A stretch of 64,000 nt of DNA. Origin: Halomonas denitrificans (GTDB lineage Bacteria; Pseudomonadota; Gammaproteobacteria; Xanthomonadales; Wenzhouxiangellaceae). The stretch covers positions 186,001-250,000 of the forward strand of contig JAHVKF010000001.1 in NCBI GenBank assembly GCA_019800895.1, written 5' to 3'. Positions 1 through 9,232 of this stretch are shown piece after piece (the first letter of the stretch is position 1; every line of letters begins with the position of its first letter). The notes beneath the pieces are model-generated. The model was not told where the DNA came from. It did not search any database and was given only the letters and a program-made list of their open reading frames with translations. A program made the position numbers and the translations under genes.

Positions 1-843
1 GAGGTCATCGACTGGACGCCGTTCTTCCAGACCTGGGAGCTGGCCGGCCGCTACCCGGACATTCTCGAAGACGAGACCGTCGGCGAAGCGGCCACGAGTC
101 TGTTCAACGACGCCCAGGAGATGCTGCAGCGGATCGTCGAGGAGAAGTGGCTGCAGCCGAAGGCGGTCTGCGCGCTGCTGCCCGCGGCGCGCGACGGCGA
201 CGACATCCTGCTCTACAAGGACGAGGCGCGCGACGAAGTGCTCGAACGCATGGTCTGCCTGCGCCAGCAAGCCGACAAACCCTCTGCCAACCTGTGCCTG
301 GCCGACTTCGTCGCGCCGAAGGATTCCGGCGTCGAGGACTGGACCGGTCTGTTCGCCGTAACCACCGGCCACGGGCTCGAGGAGGCGAAGAAACGGCTGC
401 CGGACAACGACGACTACGCGGGCATCCTTCTCCAGGCGCTGGCCGATCGCCTCGCCGAGGCGCTGGCCGAGGCCCTGCACGCGCGGGTTCGCCGCGAACT
501 CTGGGGCTACGCCGCCGACGAGGAGCTGTCGAACGAAGAACTCATCAAGGAGAAGTACCGCGGGATCCGGCCGGCGCCCGGCTATCCGGCCTGCCCGGAC
601 CACAGCGAGAAGATCAAGCTGTTCGACCTGCTCGACGCGCCCGGCAACATCGGACTGGAGCTCACCGACTCCTTCGCGATGCGTCCGGCGGCCGCGGTCA
701 GCGGCTACTACTTCGGCCACCCCGAATCGAAGTATTTCGTCGTCGGCAAGATCGGCCGCGACCAGCTCGAGGACTACGCGGAGCGCAAGGGCATCCCGAT
801 CGAGCAGGCCGAACGCTACCTCCGCCCGATCCTCGACGATTGA
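1..843 (+). CDS. metH: Methionine synthase (cobalamin-dependent), C-terminal part
   Basis: Only the last 280 codons are in the window; the reading frame is open from base 1 to the TGA at 841-843. The fragment begins EVIDWTPFFQTWELAGRYP, the start of the MetH activation (AdoMet-binding) domain. It carries the AdoMet-contact signature RPAPGYPACPDH near codons 190-202 and the conserved stretch VSGYYFGHPESKYFVVGKIGRDQ near the end. In the family this domain donates the methyl group from AdoMet that reactivates oxidised cob(II)alamin; the homocysteine, folate and B12 domains would lie upstream. The enzyme is cytoplasmic and makes methionine. With icmF at 23815-27252 it is the second B12-dependent enzyme gene here, so the organism must take up or make cobalamin. 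No terminator is obvious after the stop. Confidence 0.95.
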   Translation, partial: EVIDWTPFFQTWELAGRYPDILEDETVGEAATSLFNDAQEMLQRIVEEKWLQPKAVCALLPAARDGDDILLYKDEARDEVLERMVCLRQQADKPSANLCLADFVAPKDSGVEDWTGLFAVTTGHGLEEAKKRLPDNDDYAGILLQALADRLAEALAEALHARVRRELWGYAADEELSNEELIKEKYRGIRPAPGYPACPDHSEKIKLFDLLDAPGNIGLELTDSFAMRPAAAVSGYYFGHPESKYFVVGKIGRDQLEDYAERKGIPIEQAERYLRPILDD

Positions 844-1436
844 CGCCGCCGCAGGCGCCCGACCCACTCCGGCACCGGACCGCGTCGCGCGCTGCCGGCA
901 GAGCCCCGTCCTTGCACCGGTTCGTACCGCGCAGGGACGGGTGGTCGAGTTTGAATTCCGTGGGGCACGGCCTTCTGCCCGCTCGCACCCTGCACTGTCC
1001 TCATCCGGTCGACGACGCACGGCGCCGTCGTTCTTCGCGTCCCACCGGACCGGTTTTCCGCTTCGCGACGCGCGTCGGGTACCGAAACACCCCGCAGGGA
1101 CCCATCGATTCCGGCGATTCCGATCCTTCCCGCCGAGCCAATGTGACAATTTTTGTCACTTTTTGCGTGATGGCCGTCACATTTCCGAGAATCGGATCGG
1201 AAATTCACTGGATTTTCACCTCCGGCTTCCCGTATAACCAAGCGGTGCATGTAGGGATCCGGTAAACGACACAACCGGCAACAATTCCAGCTCGAAACCG
1301 CCGCAGCGTGGGAACTGCGGGCAGGAAAGAGCGTGTCGAATCCGGAAATCCCACCGAATTCCCGAATTCGGCCTCTTCGTGCACAAGGGGAGTTCGTTCC
1401 AAGGGGACTCAAGCAGTACACATGGGAGACAACTAG
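844..1436. other. Intergenic region between metH and the subtilase gene
   Basis: This 593-base stretch has no credible gene; the short frames crossing it are proline/arginine-rich shadows. Its right half looks regulatory. It has an inverted repeat GTGACAA-TTT-TTGTCAC at 1143-1159, a CRP-like site at 1166-1181, and a TATAAC box at 1233-1238. If TATAAC is the -10, the leader of the protease mRNA would be about 190 nt. Confidence 0.6.
1143..1181 (+). promoter_or_regulatory. CRP/Clp-like operator plus adjacent inverted repeat upstream of the subtilase gene
   Basis: CGTGATGGCCGTCACA at 1166-1181 matches the CRP-family consensus TGTGA-N6-TCACA at 9 of 10 fixed positions. Just upstream, GTGACAA-TTT-TTGTCAC is a perfect 7-bp inverted repeat. 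A TATAAC -10-like box follows at 1233-1238 with no good -35, as expected of an activator-dependent promoter. With a start near 1245 the CRP centre lies about 71 bp upstream, a normal class I distance. Role inferred. Confidence 0.5.
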
Positions 1437-3350
<1,914 letters not shown>

Positions 3351-3376
3351 GGGATCGCGGAAGTCCAGGTAGCACC

Positions 3377-3409
3377 GAGAGCCCCGGCCCCGCCGGGGCT
3401 CTCTCTTTT
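3377..3409 (+). terminator. Rho-independent terminator of the subtilase gene
   Basis: A perfect 12-bp stem GAGAGCCCCGGC / GCCGGGGCTCTC with a 3-nt loop (3377-3403) is followed by a T-rich tail, 26 nt after the protease stop. Confidence 0.9.
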
Positions 3410-3491
3410 CGGGTACGCTGGCCCGGTCCATCACCGGCCCGTCTCGATGACCCCCCGTCCCGATGACCCCCGTCTCGATGAGCCAATTCGC

Positions 3492-4175
3492 ATGAACCGC
3501 CTGGATGCCCTGCGCGCTCGCGCCTCCGCCTCGACCCGCCAGCAGGCCGCCGACCGGCTGCCGGCCCGACCCGACCAGGCCCTGCGCCAGGTCCAGCGCG
3601 CACTCGAACTTCGAATCCGCGAGCTTCCGCGCGACGACCGCGGTCCCGTCGCCTGTGCGCCGGGCTGCGCCTTCTGCTGCCACCTCCGGGTCATGGCCAC
3701 GGCGGTCGAAGTCTTCGCCTTCCTCGACTACCTGCGCGACACGCTCTCGGCTGCCGAGTTCGGGGCGCTCGGGGAACGCGCGCGGAGCACGGCGGCCCGC
3801 TTGTCGGCGCTGCCGGCAGAGCGGCTGCTGGCCGTGAACCTGCCCTGCCCGGCGCTCGTCGACGGACGCTGCAGCGGCTACGCGGGCCGTCCACTGAACT
3901 GCCGCGCCTATCACTCGCTATCGGTCGAGGCCTGCCGCGAGTCCTTCGACCACCCCGAGGACCTGCATCGAGGCCATCCCCAGCTGGCGCCGCTGGCCCG
4001 CGTCCACGGCGGAGCGCAGGCCGGGTTGATCGACGCCCTGGCCAGCCACGGCCTGGACGCGCGCCAGTACGAGCTGGCCTCGGCGCTGGCCGAGGCGCTG
4101 GACGAACCGGAGGCGACCCGTGCTCGCCTGGCCGCCGGCGAACCCGTGTTCCGCCGCGCCCGCACCATCGACTGA
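3492..4175 (+). CDS. YkgJ-family cysteine-cluster protein
   Basis: 227 residues from the ATG at 3492. A longer frame opens at 3447, but its extra residues come from a tandem 15-nt repeat (about 3440-3485) and look non-native, so the later start is preferred; neither has a clear ribosome site. The centre has CAPGCAFCCHLRV and later LPCPALVDGRCSGYAGRPLNCRAYHS with a further downstream Cys, the arrangement of the YkgJ (zinc- or iron-chelating CxxxCxxCC) family. The metal and the reaction are not known for this family. The protein has no signal peptide and should be cytoplasmic. It lies 49 nt upstream of a creatininase-family gene on the same strand and may be cotranscribed with it. Confidence 0.8.
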   Translation: MNRLDALRARASASTRQQAADRLPARPDQALRQVQRALELRIRELPRDDRGPVACAPGCAFCCHLRVMATAVEVFAFLDYLRDTLSAAEFGALGERARSTAARLSALPAERLLAVNLPCPALVDGRCSGYAGRPLNCRAYHSLSVEACRESFDHPEDLHRGHPQLAPLARVHGGAQAGLIDALASHGLDARQYELASALAEALDEPEATRARLAAGEPVFRRARTID

Positions 4176-4224
4176 CGCCGCACGGAACGCTTGCACCGCC
4201 ATCACCGAACCGAGGTTTACCGAA

Positions 4225-4956
4225 ATGCGCCTTCAACTCGCGACCTGGCCCGATATCGAGACCTATCTCGAGTCCTGCGATGCGATCCTCGTCCCGATCG
4301 GCTCCACCGAGCAGCACGGCCCGACCGGATTGATCGGCACCGACGCGATCTGCCCCGAGCGGATCGCCGCCGGACTGGCCGAGGAAGGCGCGCTGGTCGC
4401 GCCGACGATCAGCATCGGGATGGCCCAGCACCATCTCGGCTTCCCGGGCAGCATCGCGCTGCGCCCGTCCACGCTGATGGCCGTGGTCGAGGACGTGGTC
4501 CGATCGCTGCAGGCCACCGGTTTCCGCCGGGTGATGTTCCTCAACGGCCACGGGGGCAACATCGCCACGATGCAGGCGGCGTTTTCCGAGATCTGGTCCC
4601 GAGCCAGCCTCGAAGCCACCTCCTCGCCGCTGTCGTTGAAGCTGGTCAACTGGTTCATGCTGCCCTCGGTGCGCCGGCTCTCGCGGGAGCTCTACGGCGA
4701 CGCCGAGGGCAGTCATGCCACCCCGTCGGAAGTCGCGCTGACCTGGTTCGCCTACCCGGACGCCCGTCGCGACGCGACGCTCAACCCCCGCCTGGCACCC
4801 GACGGACCGATCCGCGACGCCGCGGACTTCCGACGGCGCTTTCCCGACGGCCGCTGCGGCTCCGACCCGACCCTCGCCACCCCGGAACACGGCGAGCGCT
4901 TCTATCGAGCCGCCCTCGACGACCTGCGAACGATCTGGACCGAGTTCCGGTCCTGA
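4225..4956 (+). CDS. Creatininase-family amidohydrolase
   Basis: 243 residues, close to the family length of about 250. Metal-ligand motifs of the creatinine amidohydrolase family are present: PIGSTEQHGPTGLIGTDAI near residues 20-38 (Glu, His, Asp ligands), FLNGHGGN near 104-111, and SHATPSE near 160-166. The family includes creatininase, mycofactocin MftE and FAPy deformylases, so the substrate cannot be read from sequence. No mycofactocin gene is nearby, which argues against MftE. The ATG at 4225 was chosen because the conserved domain starts at once; upstream in-frame codons overlap the preceding gene. Confidence 0.88.
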   Translation: MRLQLATWPDIETYLESCDAILVPIGSTEQHGPTGLIGTDAICPERIAAGLAEEGALVAPTISIGMAQHHLGFPGSIALRPSTLMAVVEDVVRSLQATGFRRVMFLNGHGGNIATMQAAFSEIWSRASLEATSSPLSLKLVNWFMLPSVRRLSRELYGDAEGSHATPSEVALTWFAYPDARRDATLNPRLAPDGPIRDAADFRRRFPDGRCGSDPTLATPEHGERFYRAALDDLRTIWTEFRS

Positions 4957-5058
4957 CCGCGTCCGCGAACGCGGTCACCCGGCTGCACGACAAGACCTTG
5001 CTGAAGTCGCGGCCCGCGTTTGGTACGGTGGTCGGCTGTCCTTGATGACGAGGCGTCC

Positions 5059-6354
5059 ATGAAGGAGCGTCTGAACGAGCTGCTGAGCGAACTCGGCGTC
5101 GAGAACGTCGAGCTGGTCTACACCCTGTCGGTGATCGGCTTGATCGCCCTGGTCAGCCTGGTGATCCACCTGGTCCTGCACCGCGGCCTGCTGCGCTTCC
5201 TGGCCCGCTTCTCGCCGTCCCGCCCCCGGGGCGCCGCCACGCTGTTCGATCGCCGCCTGGCCGCCCGCCTCGCGCTGGCCGCCCAGGGCGTCATCGTCTA
5301 CGTGTTGGCACGCGCGTTCCTCGACGCGGACAGCTGGGTCCTGGAACTTGTCGAGACGCTGACCAACCTGTGGATCGTGCTGTTCGGCGTGCTCGCCCTG
5401 TTCTCCCTGCTCGACGGCTTCGAGCGGCTCGGCCAGCGCACCGAAGCCAGCCGCCGTGTTCCGCTTCGTGGCCTGTTCCAGGGGGTCAAGCTGGTCGCGG
5501 CGATCCTCGGCGTGATCATCGCGATCGCGTTCCTGATCGGAAAATCGCCGCTGATCCTGTTCAGCGGCCTCGGCGCGATGACCGCGGTGGTCCTGCTGGT
5601 CTTCCGCGACCCGATCCTCGGCCTGGTCGCCGGCATCCAGCTTTCGGCCAACGACATGCTGTCGGTCGGCGACTGGCTGCAGATGGACGACTACGGCGCC
5701 GACGGCGACGTGATCGACATCAGCCTGACCACCGTCAAGGTGCGCAACTGGGACCAGACCATCACCTCGATCCCGAACTACGCATTGATCTCCGACTCGT
5801 TCAAGAACTGGCGCAACATCGACATCGTCGGCGGCCGGCGGATCAAGCGCTCGATCCGGCTCGACGCCAGCTGCGTCGGCTTCGCGACCGATGAGGACCT
5901 GCAACGCCTGCGCAAGGCCGAACTGCTGGCCGACTATATCGAGGAGAAGATCGAGGAACTCGACCGCGACAACGAAGAGCGCGGCGTGGACCCCGAGTCC
6001 ATCACGGACGCGCGCCGCCTGACCAACATCGGACTGCTGCGCGCCTACCTCACCCAGTACCTCGGCGCCCACGACAGCATCCGGTCCGATCTCACCTACA
6101 TGGTGCGCCAGCTGCAGGCCGGCGACGACGGCATCCCGCTCGAACTCTACGGCTTCTGCACCGAGACCAGCTGGATCCCCTACGAGACCGTGCAGGCCGA
6201 CATCTTCGACCACGTCTACTCCGTCCTGCCGGCCTTCGGCCTCCGCCTGCACCAATCGCCGACGGGTCACGACGTGCGCGACGTCGGACGCGCGCTCGCC
6301 GCGGCAGGCGAGCAGCGGAGGAAGGACGAGACCAAAAACCTAGAATCTGACTGA
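5059..6354 (+). CDS. Mechanosensitive ion channel, YbdG-like (MscS superfamily)
   Basis: 431 residues. Several N-terminal membrane helices (about 20-45, 70-90, 105-130, 145-170) are followed by the pore helix and MscS beta domain. The segment FRDPILGLVAGIQLSANDML and the run through ADGDVIDISLTTVKVRNWDQTI, SIPNYALISDSFKNW and GGRRIKRSI match the YbdG (miniconductance, osmotic shock) branch more closely than MscS or MscK. Expected function is release of osmolytes from the inner membrane during hypo-osmotic shock. The ATG at 5059 has GACGAGG upstream; an upstream in-frame start at 5020 is less likely. The gene stands alone; the next genes are leftward and of different composition. Confidence 0.92.
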   Translation: MKERLNELLSELGVENVELVYTLSVIGLIALVSLVIHLVLHRGLLRFLARFSPSRPRGAATLFDRRLAARLALAAQGVIVYVLARAFLDADSWVLELVETLTNLWIVLFGVLALFSLLDGFERLGQRTEASRRVPLRGLFQGVKLVAAILGVIIAIAFLIGKSPLILFSGLGAMTAVVLLVFRDPILGLVAGIQLSANDMLSVGDWLQMDDYGADGDVIDISLTTVKVRNWDQTITSIPNYALISDSFKNWRNIDIVGGRRIKRSIRLDASCVGFATDEDLQRLRKAELLADYIEEKIEELDRDNEERGVDPESITDARRLTNIGLLRAYLTQYLGAHDSIRSDLTYMVRQLQAGDDGIPLELYGFCTETSWIPYETVQADIFDHVYSVLPAFGLRLHQSPTGHDVRDVGRALAAAGEQRRKDETKNLESD

Positions 6355-6460
6355 GAAAGGCCAGCTCGGGATCGGGCGCCGGGGGCCGCAAAAGAATGGC
6401 TTGGACCTGTCAGGAAAAAGCGGGGCGAATCACAGGGTCTTGCCAGCCCGTGGCCGCCAT

Positions 6461-6844
6461 CTAGCAGAAAGCCTCATGCATAGCTCTAATAAAGCCGTTG
6501 ACGGCCGGAAGGTGTAGAACCTGAGGGTTGTCCTCTAGGTACTTTACCAACACGGCTCTCAACTGTTCCAAATTCGCGCCACTTGGGATGCAGTCGGCGC
6601 TCCTTAATGCCATGTCTTCTGGTGCGTCCGGCGCATATCTACCGAATACCGCTTCAAGGACGTTAAGAGAGTCCCATGCTCCAGCGATGAAGCCGTAGCA
6701 AAACCCCATTGTTTGAAAGTAGAGTTCATCACTCTCATCAATGGTGCACTCATTTAGCACGTACTGCGAAGTTCTGGCTGCCGCTGGTGACGCAAAGCTG
6801 AGCGACAGAAAGGCAACAACGATAAGTGTACGAGCAGCAAGCAT
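6461..6844 (-). CDS. Rap1a/Tai-like secreted small protein
   Basis: 127 residues with a clear Sec signal peptide (cleavage near SPAAA-RTS, about 23). The mature part has four cysteines arranged C..C..C..C (NECTID, MGFCYGFI, SADCIPS, HEAFC) with GFCYGFIAGAWD and EQLRAVLVKYLEDNP. This resembles the Rap1a/Tai family, whose founding members are periplasmic immunity proteins against type VI amidase effectors; most family members have no demonstrated function. No effector gene is next to it. Base composition is visibly more AT-rich than in flanking genes, suggesting acquisition. It may share a transcript with the leftward gene at 7058-7735, although a terminator lies between them. Confidence 0.7.
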   Translation of the reverse strand: MLAARTLIVVAFLSLSFASPAAARTSQYVLNECTIDESDELYFQTMGFCYGFIAGAWDSLNVLEAVFGRYAPDAPEDMALRSADCIPSGANLEQLRAVLVKYLEDNPQVLHLPAVNGFIRAMHEAFC

Positions 6845-6895
6845 GGCAGCCTCAGCGGAATCGCTTCAATGTTTGAGAACGAGATTAACAAAGAC

Positions 6896-6929
6896 AAAAA
6901 AAAACGAAATAGGCCGCCCGAAGGCGGCC
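6896..6929 (-). terminator. Rho-independent terminator between two leftward accessory genes
   Basis: On the minus strand GGCCGCC-TTCG-GGCGGCC (6912-6929) is followed after seven bases by nine T residues. It lies downstream of the membrane-protein gene ending at 7058 and upstream of the Rap1a-like gene, so the latter probably has its own promoter. Confidence 0.75.
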
Positions 6930-7057
6930 CCAGTCGCTGCATAGGGTTCACTAAGCCAACGGCTGCACCCTGACTTCGCGACCTAGAAATTTTGAAAGTC
7001 ACCACCCATCCCGTCAGACGGAAAGTTGCTCATATATCCGTAGGAAATCCCTGGAGG

Positions 7058-7735
7058 TTAAGGTTGGGGAGTTTTGCTGCTGGTCCCTGAAGTCTGCGGG
7101 AACGCTGTTACCGGGCTTCTCTCCATGGAGCTTTCATCAATCGTCGAGACATCAGCAAGGGTGCTCCCAGTATTTCTCTCAAGCTCTCCGACAGCCGAGT
7201 CGAGCACATCCTTCAGAGTTTGAAGAGTGGTGAACAAATGTAGTTGCCGCTCGGGGGACAGATATGCGGGGCGCGATTGCCCGTAGAGTTGGATCGCTCT
7301 ATTCCAAGCGATGATGACGGTCTCTAAGCTACTGATCAGTCGGACGGTTTCAGGCTTCATCAATGGAGCCAACTGAAACGCCTTCTCAGCCGGAAATATA
7401 CTGTCAAAAATGAAATTGAACTGTTCATCGTGAAAGAGGTTGGTTGAGTGGCTAGCCAGCTGACGGCTCATGCGGTCGCTGCCAAATTCCTCATCGAACT
7501 TCTCAGTCGCAATCATGTACCGAGCCTCAATGGGGATCATTCTGGAAAGCAGATAGATCTCGCACGATTCCCGTTGCCGCTTGACTTCTCTTCCTCTTCT
7601 CCAAGAATCGTACAGCCAATTTCCGATCCCCAATAAGAGCGCGACGAATGCTGCAACCAAAGCGGAGTCGATGCCGTCCAAGAACGCTGACTCGGAGACC
7701 CCCTTCAAACCCTGACCACTTGCCCAATCAAGCAT
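7058..7735 (-). CDS. Hypothetical membrane-anchored protein
   Basis: 225 residues from the ATG at 7735; a TTG eight codons upstream is possible. One transmembrane helix near residues 21-41 (ALVAAFVALLLGIGNWLYDS) is followed by a basic stretch (RRGREVKRQRE) and a mostly helical cytoplasmic region of about 150 residues, ending in a Ser/Thr/Pro-rich tail. I recognise no family. Composition is AT-richer than in the flanks, and the gene lies between the Rap1a-like gene and the tRNA-derived repeat array, in what looks like a small acquired island. It could be an immunity or defence-associated protein, but nothing in the sequence shows this. Confidence 0.6.
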   Translation of the reverse strand: MLDWASGQGLKGVSESAFLDGIDSALVAAFVALLLGIGNWLYDSWRRGREVKRQRESCEIYLLSRMIPIEARYMIATEKFDEEFGSDRMSRQLASHSTNLFHDEQFNFIFDSIFPAEKAFQLAPLMKPETVRLISSLETVIIAWNRAIQLYGQSRPAYLSPERQLHLFTTLQTLKDVLDSAVGELERNTGSTLADVSTIDESSMERSPVTAFPQTSGTSSKTPQP

Positions 7736-7814
7736 TTTGCTACCCGATCTACCTGCCAACCGAGCCTAAACTTTACCTACCTTTCGACTAACTCGGCTTC
7801 AAAACGTACGAAAT

Positions 7815-7835
7815 TTGTTACGCAATTGTTACGCA
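7815..7835. repeat. Direct repeats TTGTTACGCA, integrase-arm-like
   Basis: TTGTTACGCA occurs at 7815-7824 and 7826-7835, an 11-bp period. An inverted partial copy (AATTGCGTAA) lies at 7868-7877 inside the adjacent terminator. Short phased direct repeats beside a tRNA-derived end resemble arm-type integrase sites; no integrase gene is present, so this is inference. Confidence 0.4.
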
Positions 7836-7852
7836 GGGGCGATTAGGGCAAG

Positions 7853-7881
7853 AAAAAAGGGCCCGCGAATTGCGTAAGCCC
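7853..7881 (-). terminator. Terminator downstream of the tRNA-Thr repeat array
   Basis: On the minus strand GGGC (7881-7878) pairs with GCCC (7862-7859) around an inner CGC-AATTC-GCG helix, then TTTTTT (7858-7853). It is the first terminator after tRNA-Thr(CGU) in the direction of transcription, so the tRNA transcript could include all three repeat units. Confidence 0.65.
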
Positions 7882-7891
7882 TTGAATTTTA

Positions 7892-8340
7892 TGGTGCTGG
7901 TGGACGGATGGCTGTCGCTGCGCGCCAGCGAGCTCGCGGCTGCGCCGCTCGGTTCGAACCGATTGTCGATTGGTCGGCGGTTCGAATCGTTCAATTAGCG
8001 CCGACGGCGGACCGGGGACGCAGCGGAGTGATTCCGGGAAATATGGTGCCGGTGGACGGATGGCTGGCGCTGCGCGCCAGCGAGCTCGCGGCTGCGCCGC
8101 TCGGTTCGAACCGATTGTTATGGTCGGCGGTTCGAATCGTGGCGAAAGCGACCACGGTGGATCGGAGAGGAAATCGTTCGGTCCTGGAAAATGGTGCCGG
8201 TGGACGGATGGCTGGCGCTGCGCGCCAGCGAGCTCGCGGGCTGCGCCCGCTCGGTTCGAACCGATTGTTGATTGGTCGGCGGTTCGAAAACGTCGTAGCG
8301 ACCCTGGCGGATCGGAAGCGAAATTGCTGAAACTGGGAAA
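7892..8340 (-). repeat. Tandem array of three ~150-bp units derived from the tRNA-Thr 3' end
   Basis: Units begin at 7892, 8044 and 8192, with the real tRNA starting the same way at 8341 (spacings 152, 148, 149). Each opens with the complement of the last 18 tRNA bases (TGGTGCCGGTGGACGGAT; one mismatch in the first unit). It then has a hairpin (8063-8081 in unit 2), palindromes GCGAGCTCGC and TCGGTTCGAACCGA, and GGTCGGCGGTTCGAATC, a copy of the tRNA T-arm in inverted orientation (7972-7988, 8122-8138, 8274-8288, the last truncated). The distal ~50 bp of the units are also related. Leftward frames through the array are translations of tRNA-like DNA and not genes. Confidence 0.85.
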
Positions 8341-8416
8341 TGGTGCCGGTGGACGGATTCGAACCGCCGACCCACGCATTACGAATGCGTTGCTCTACCA
8401 CCTGAGCTACACCGGC
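8341..8416 (-). tRNA. tRNA-Thr (anticodon CGU)
   Basis: A 76-nt cloverleaf including the encoded CCA. The acceptor GCCGGTG pairs with CACCGGC, the D arm is AGCTCAGGTGGTAGAGC, the anticodon stem ACGCA/TGCGT encloses TTCGTAA (anticodon CGT, reading ACG), and the T arm is GGTTCGAATCC. It stands alone between two repeat arrays and its 3' end has been copied three times downstream. Confidence 0.97.
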
Positions 8417-8451
8417 ACGGTGTTGCGGGCTGCCATTGCGGCAAGCCGGGT

Positions 8452-8481
8452 ATTTTAAGCGAATTCCGGGCCCGGTGAAAA
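8452..8481 (-). promoter_or_regulatory. Probable sigma-70 promoter of tRNA-Thr(CGU)
   Basis: On the minus strand a -35-like TTTTCA (8481-8476), an 18-bp spacer and a -10 TAAAAT (8457-8452) lie about 36 bp upstream of the mature tRNA. Confidence 0.5.
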
Positions 8482-8642
8482 CCCCGGGCGGGTCGAAATT
8501 GGGGAACTGGGCAAACTTTGCCCAACATCCGCCAAAATGCCCACCGCCGGACGCCCCGCGTCTGCGGGAAAAATCGCTGAGAGTACTGTCGAGCCAGCGC
8601 GTGAGCGTTGCCGCCACCGGATCGGGGTCCGGGGCAGGCTCC

Positions 8643-9232
8643 GCAGTGTACATACGGGTACACGAGGAATCCGAGCACCGCCGATCCTCACTCAGCAATG
8701 AAAATCGATCAGATCGCTGCTGAGCGCCTGCCTGGCGGTGACCGCCGGAGCGCAGGAACCGCAGCGTACATGCCGGTACTTGAGGATTCCGAGCACCGCC
8801 GTAAGCCCCCGTTTCTACGGTCAAAAATCGTTCAGGGTGTCGCTGTGGGGCGCTTCTCGGGTGGCCGCCGGAGCGCAGAATCCGCAGTGTACATAGGGGT
8901 ACATGAGGATCTCGAGCAGCGCCGATCCTCACTCAGCGATGAAAATCGATCAGATTGCTGCTGAGCGCCTGCCTGGCGGTGACCGTCCCCGGATCGGAGT
9001 CCGGGGCAGGCTCCGCGGAGGCTCCGCACTGTACATGCCGATACATGAGGAATCCGAGCACCGCCGAAGCACTCGGTCACTACGAGAAAATCGTCGTCAG
9101 GGTTTCCGAGGCAGCGCACAGCGGCGGCCGCCGGAGCGGACCACCCGCAGTGTACGTGCGAGTACATGAGGAGTGGGAGCACCGCCGGACGCCGCTGTGC
9201 GCTGCCTCGGGAAGCCTGGCGGCGATTTTCTA
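8643..9232. repeat. Array of five 40-bp repeats with palindromic spacers downstream of pilB
   Basis: Forty-base copies start at 8643, 8761, 8883, 9026 and 9147 (spacings 118, 122, 143, 121). The shared core is GCAGTGTACAT-N3-GGTACA then GAGGA and GAGCACCGCC; GTGTAC/GTACAC forms an inverted repeat. Spacers are related to each other: those after copies 1 and 3 are nearly identical (CTCAGCA...TGCTGAG hairpins), and several contain AAAATCG followed by CAG. The last two spacers are inverted copies of each other. The array ends at the pilB stop codon with no terminator between. It is not a CRISPR array, because the spacers are similar to each other and there are no cas genes. Confidence 0.8.

Noticed and set aside
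941-1237. 98-codon rightward frame upstream of the subtilase
   Set aside because: Arg/Pro/Ser-rich, no ribosome site, and it overlaps the apparent regulatory region.
4225-4956. Mycofactocin system (MftE-like creatininase)
   Set aside because: No mftA precursor or radical SAM mftC gene is nearby; the general creatininase family assignment is all that can be supported.
7843-8379. Leftward frame through the tRNA-Thr repeats (peptides like GSAVRIRPPAP)
   Set aside because: This is a translation of tRNA and tRNA-derived DNA, a well-known annotation artefact.
8643-9232. CRISPR array
   Set aside because: The spacers are similar to one another and palindromic, repeats are imperfect, spacer lengths are about 80-100 bp, and there are no cas genes.
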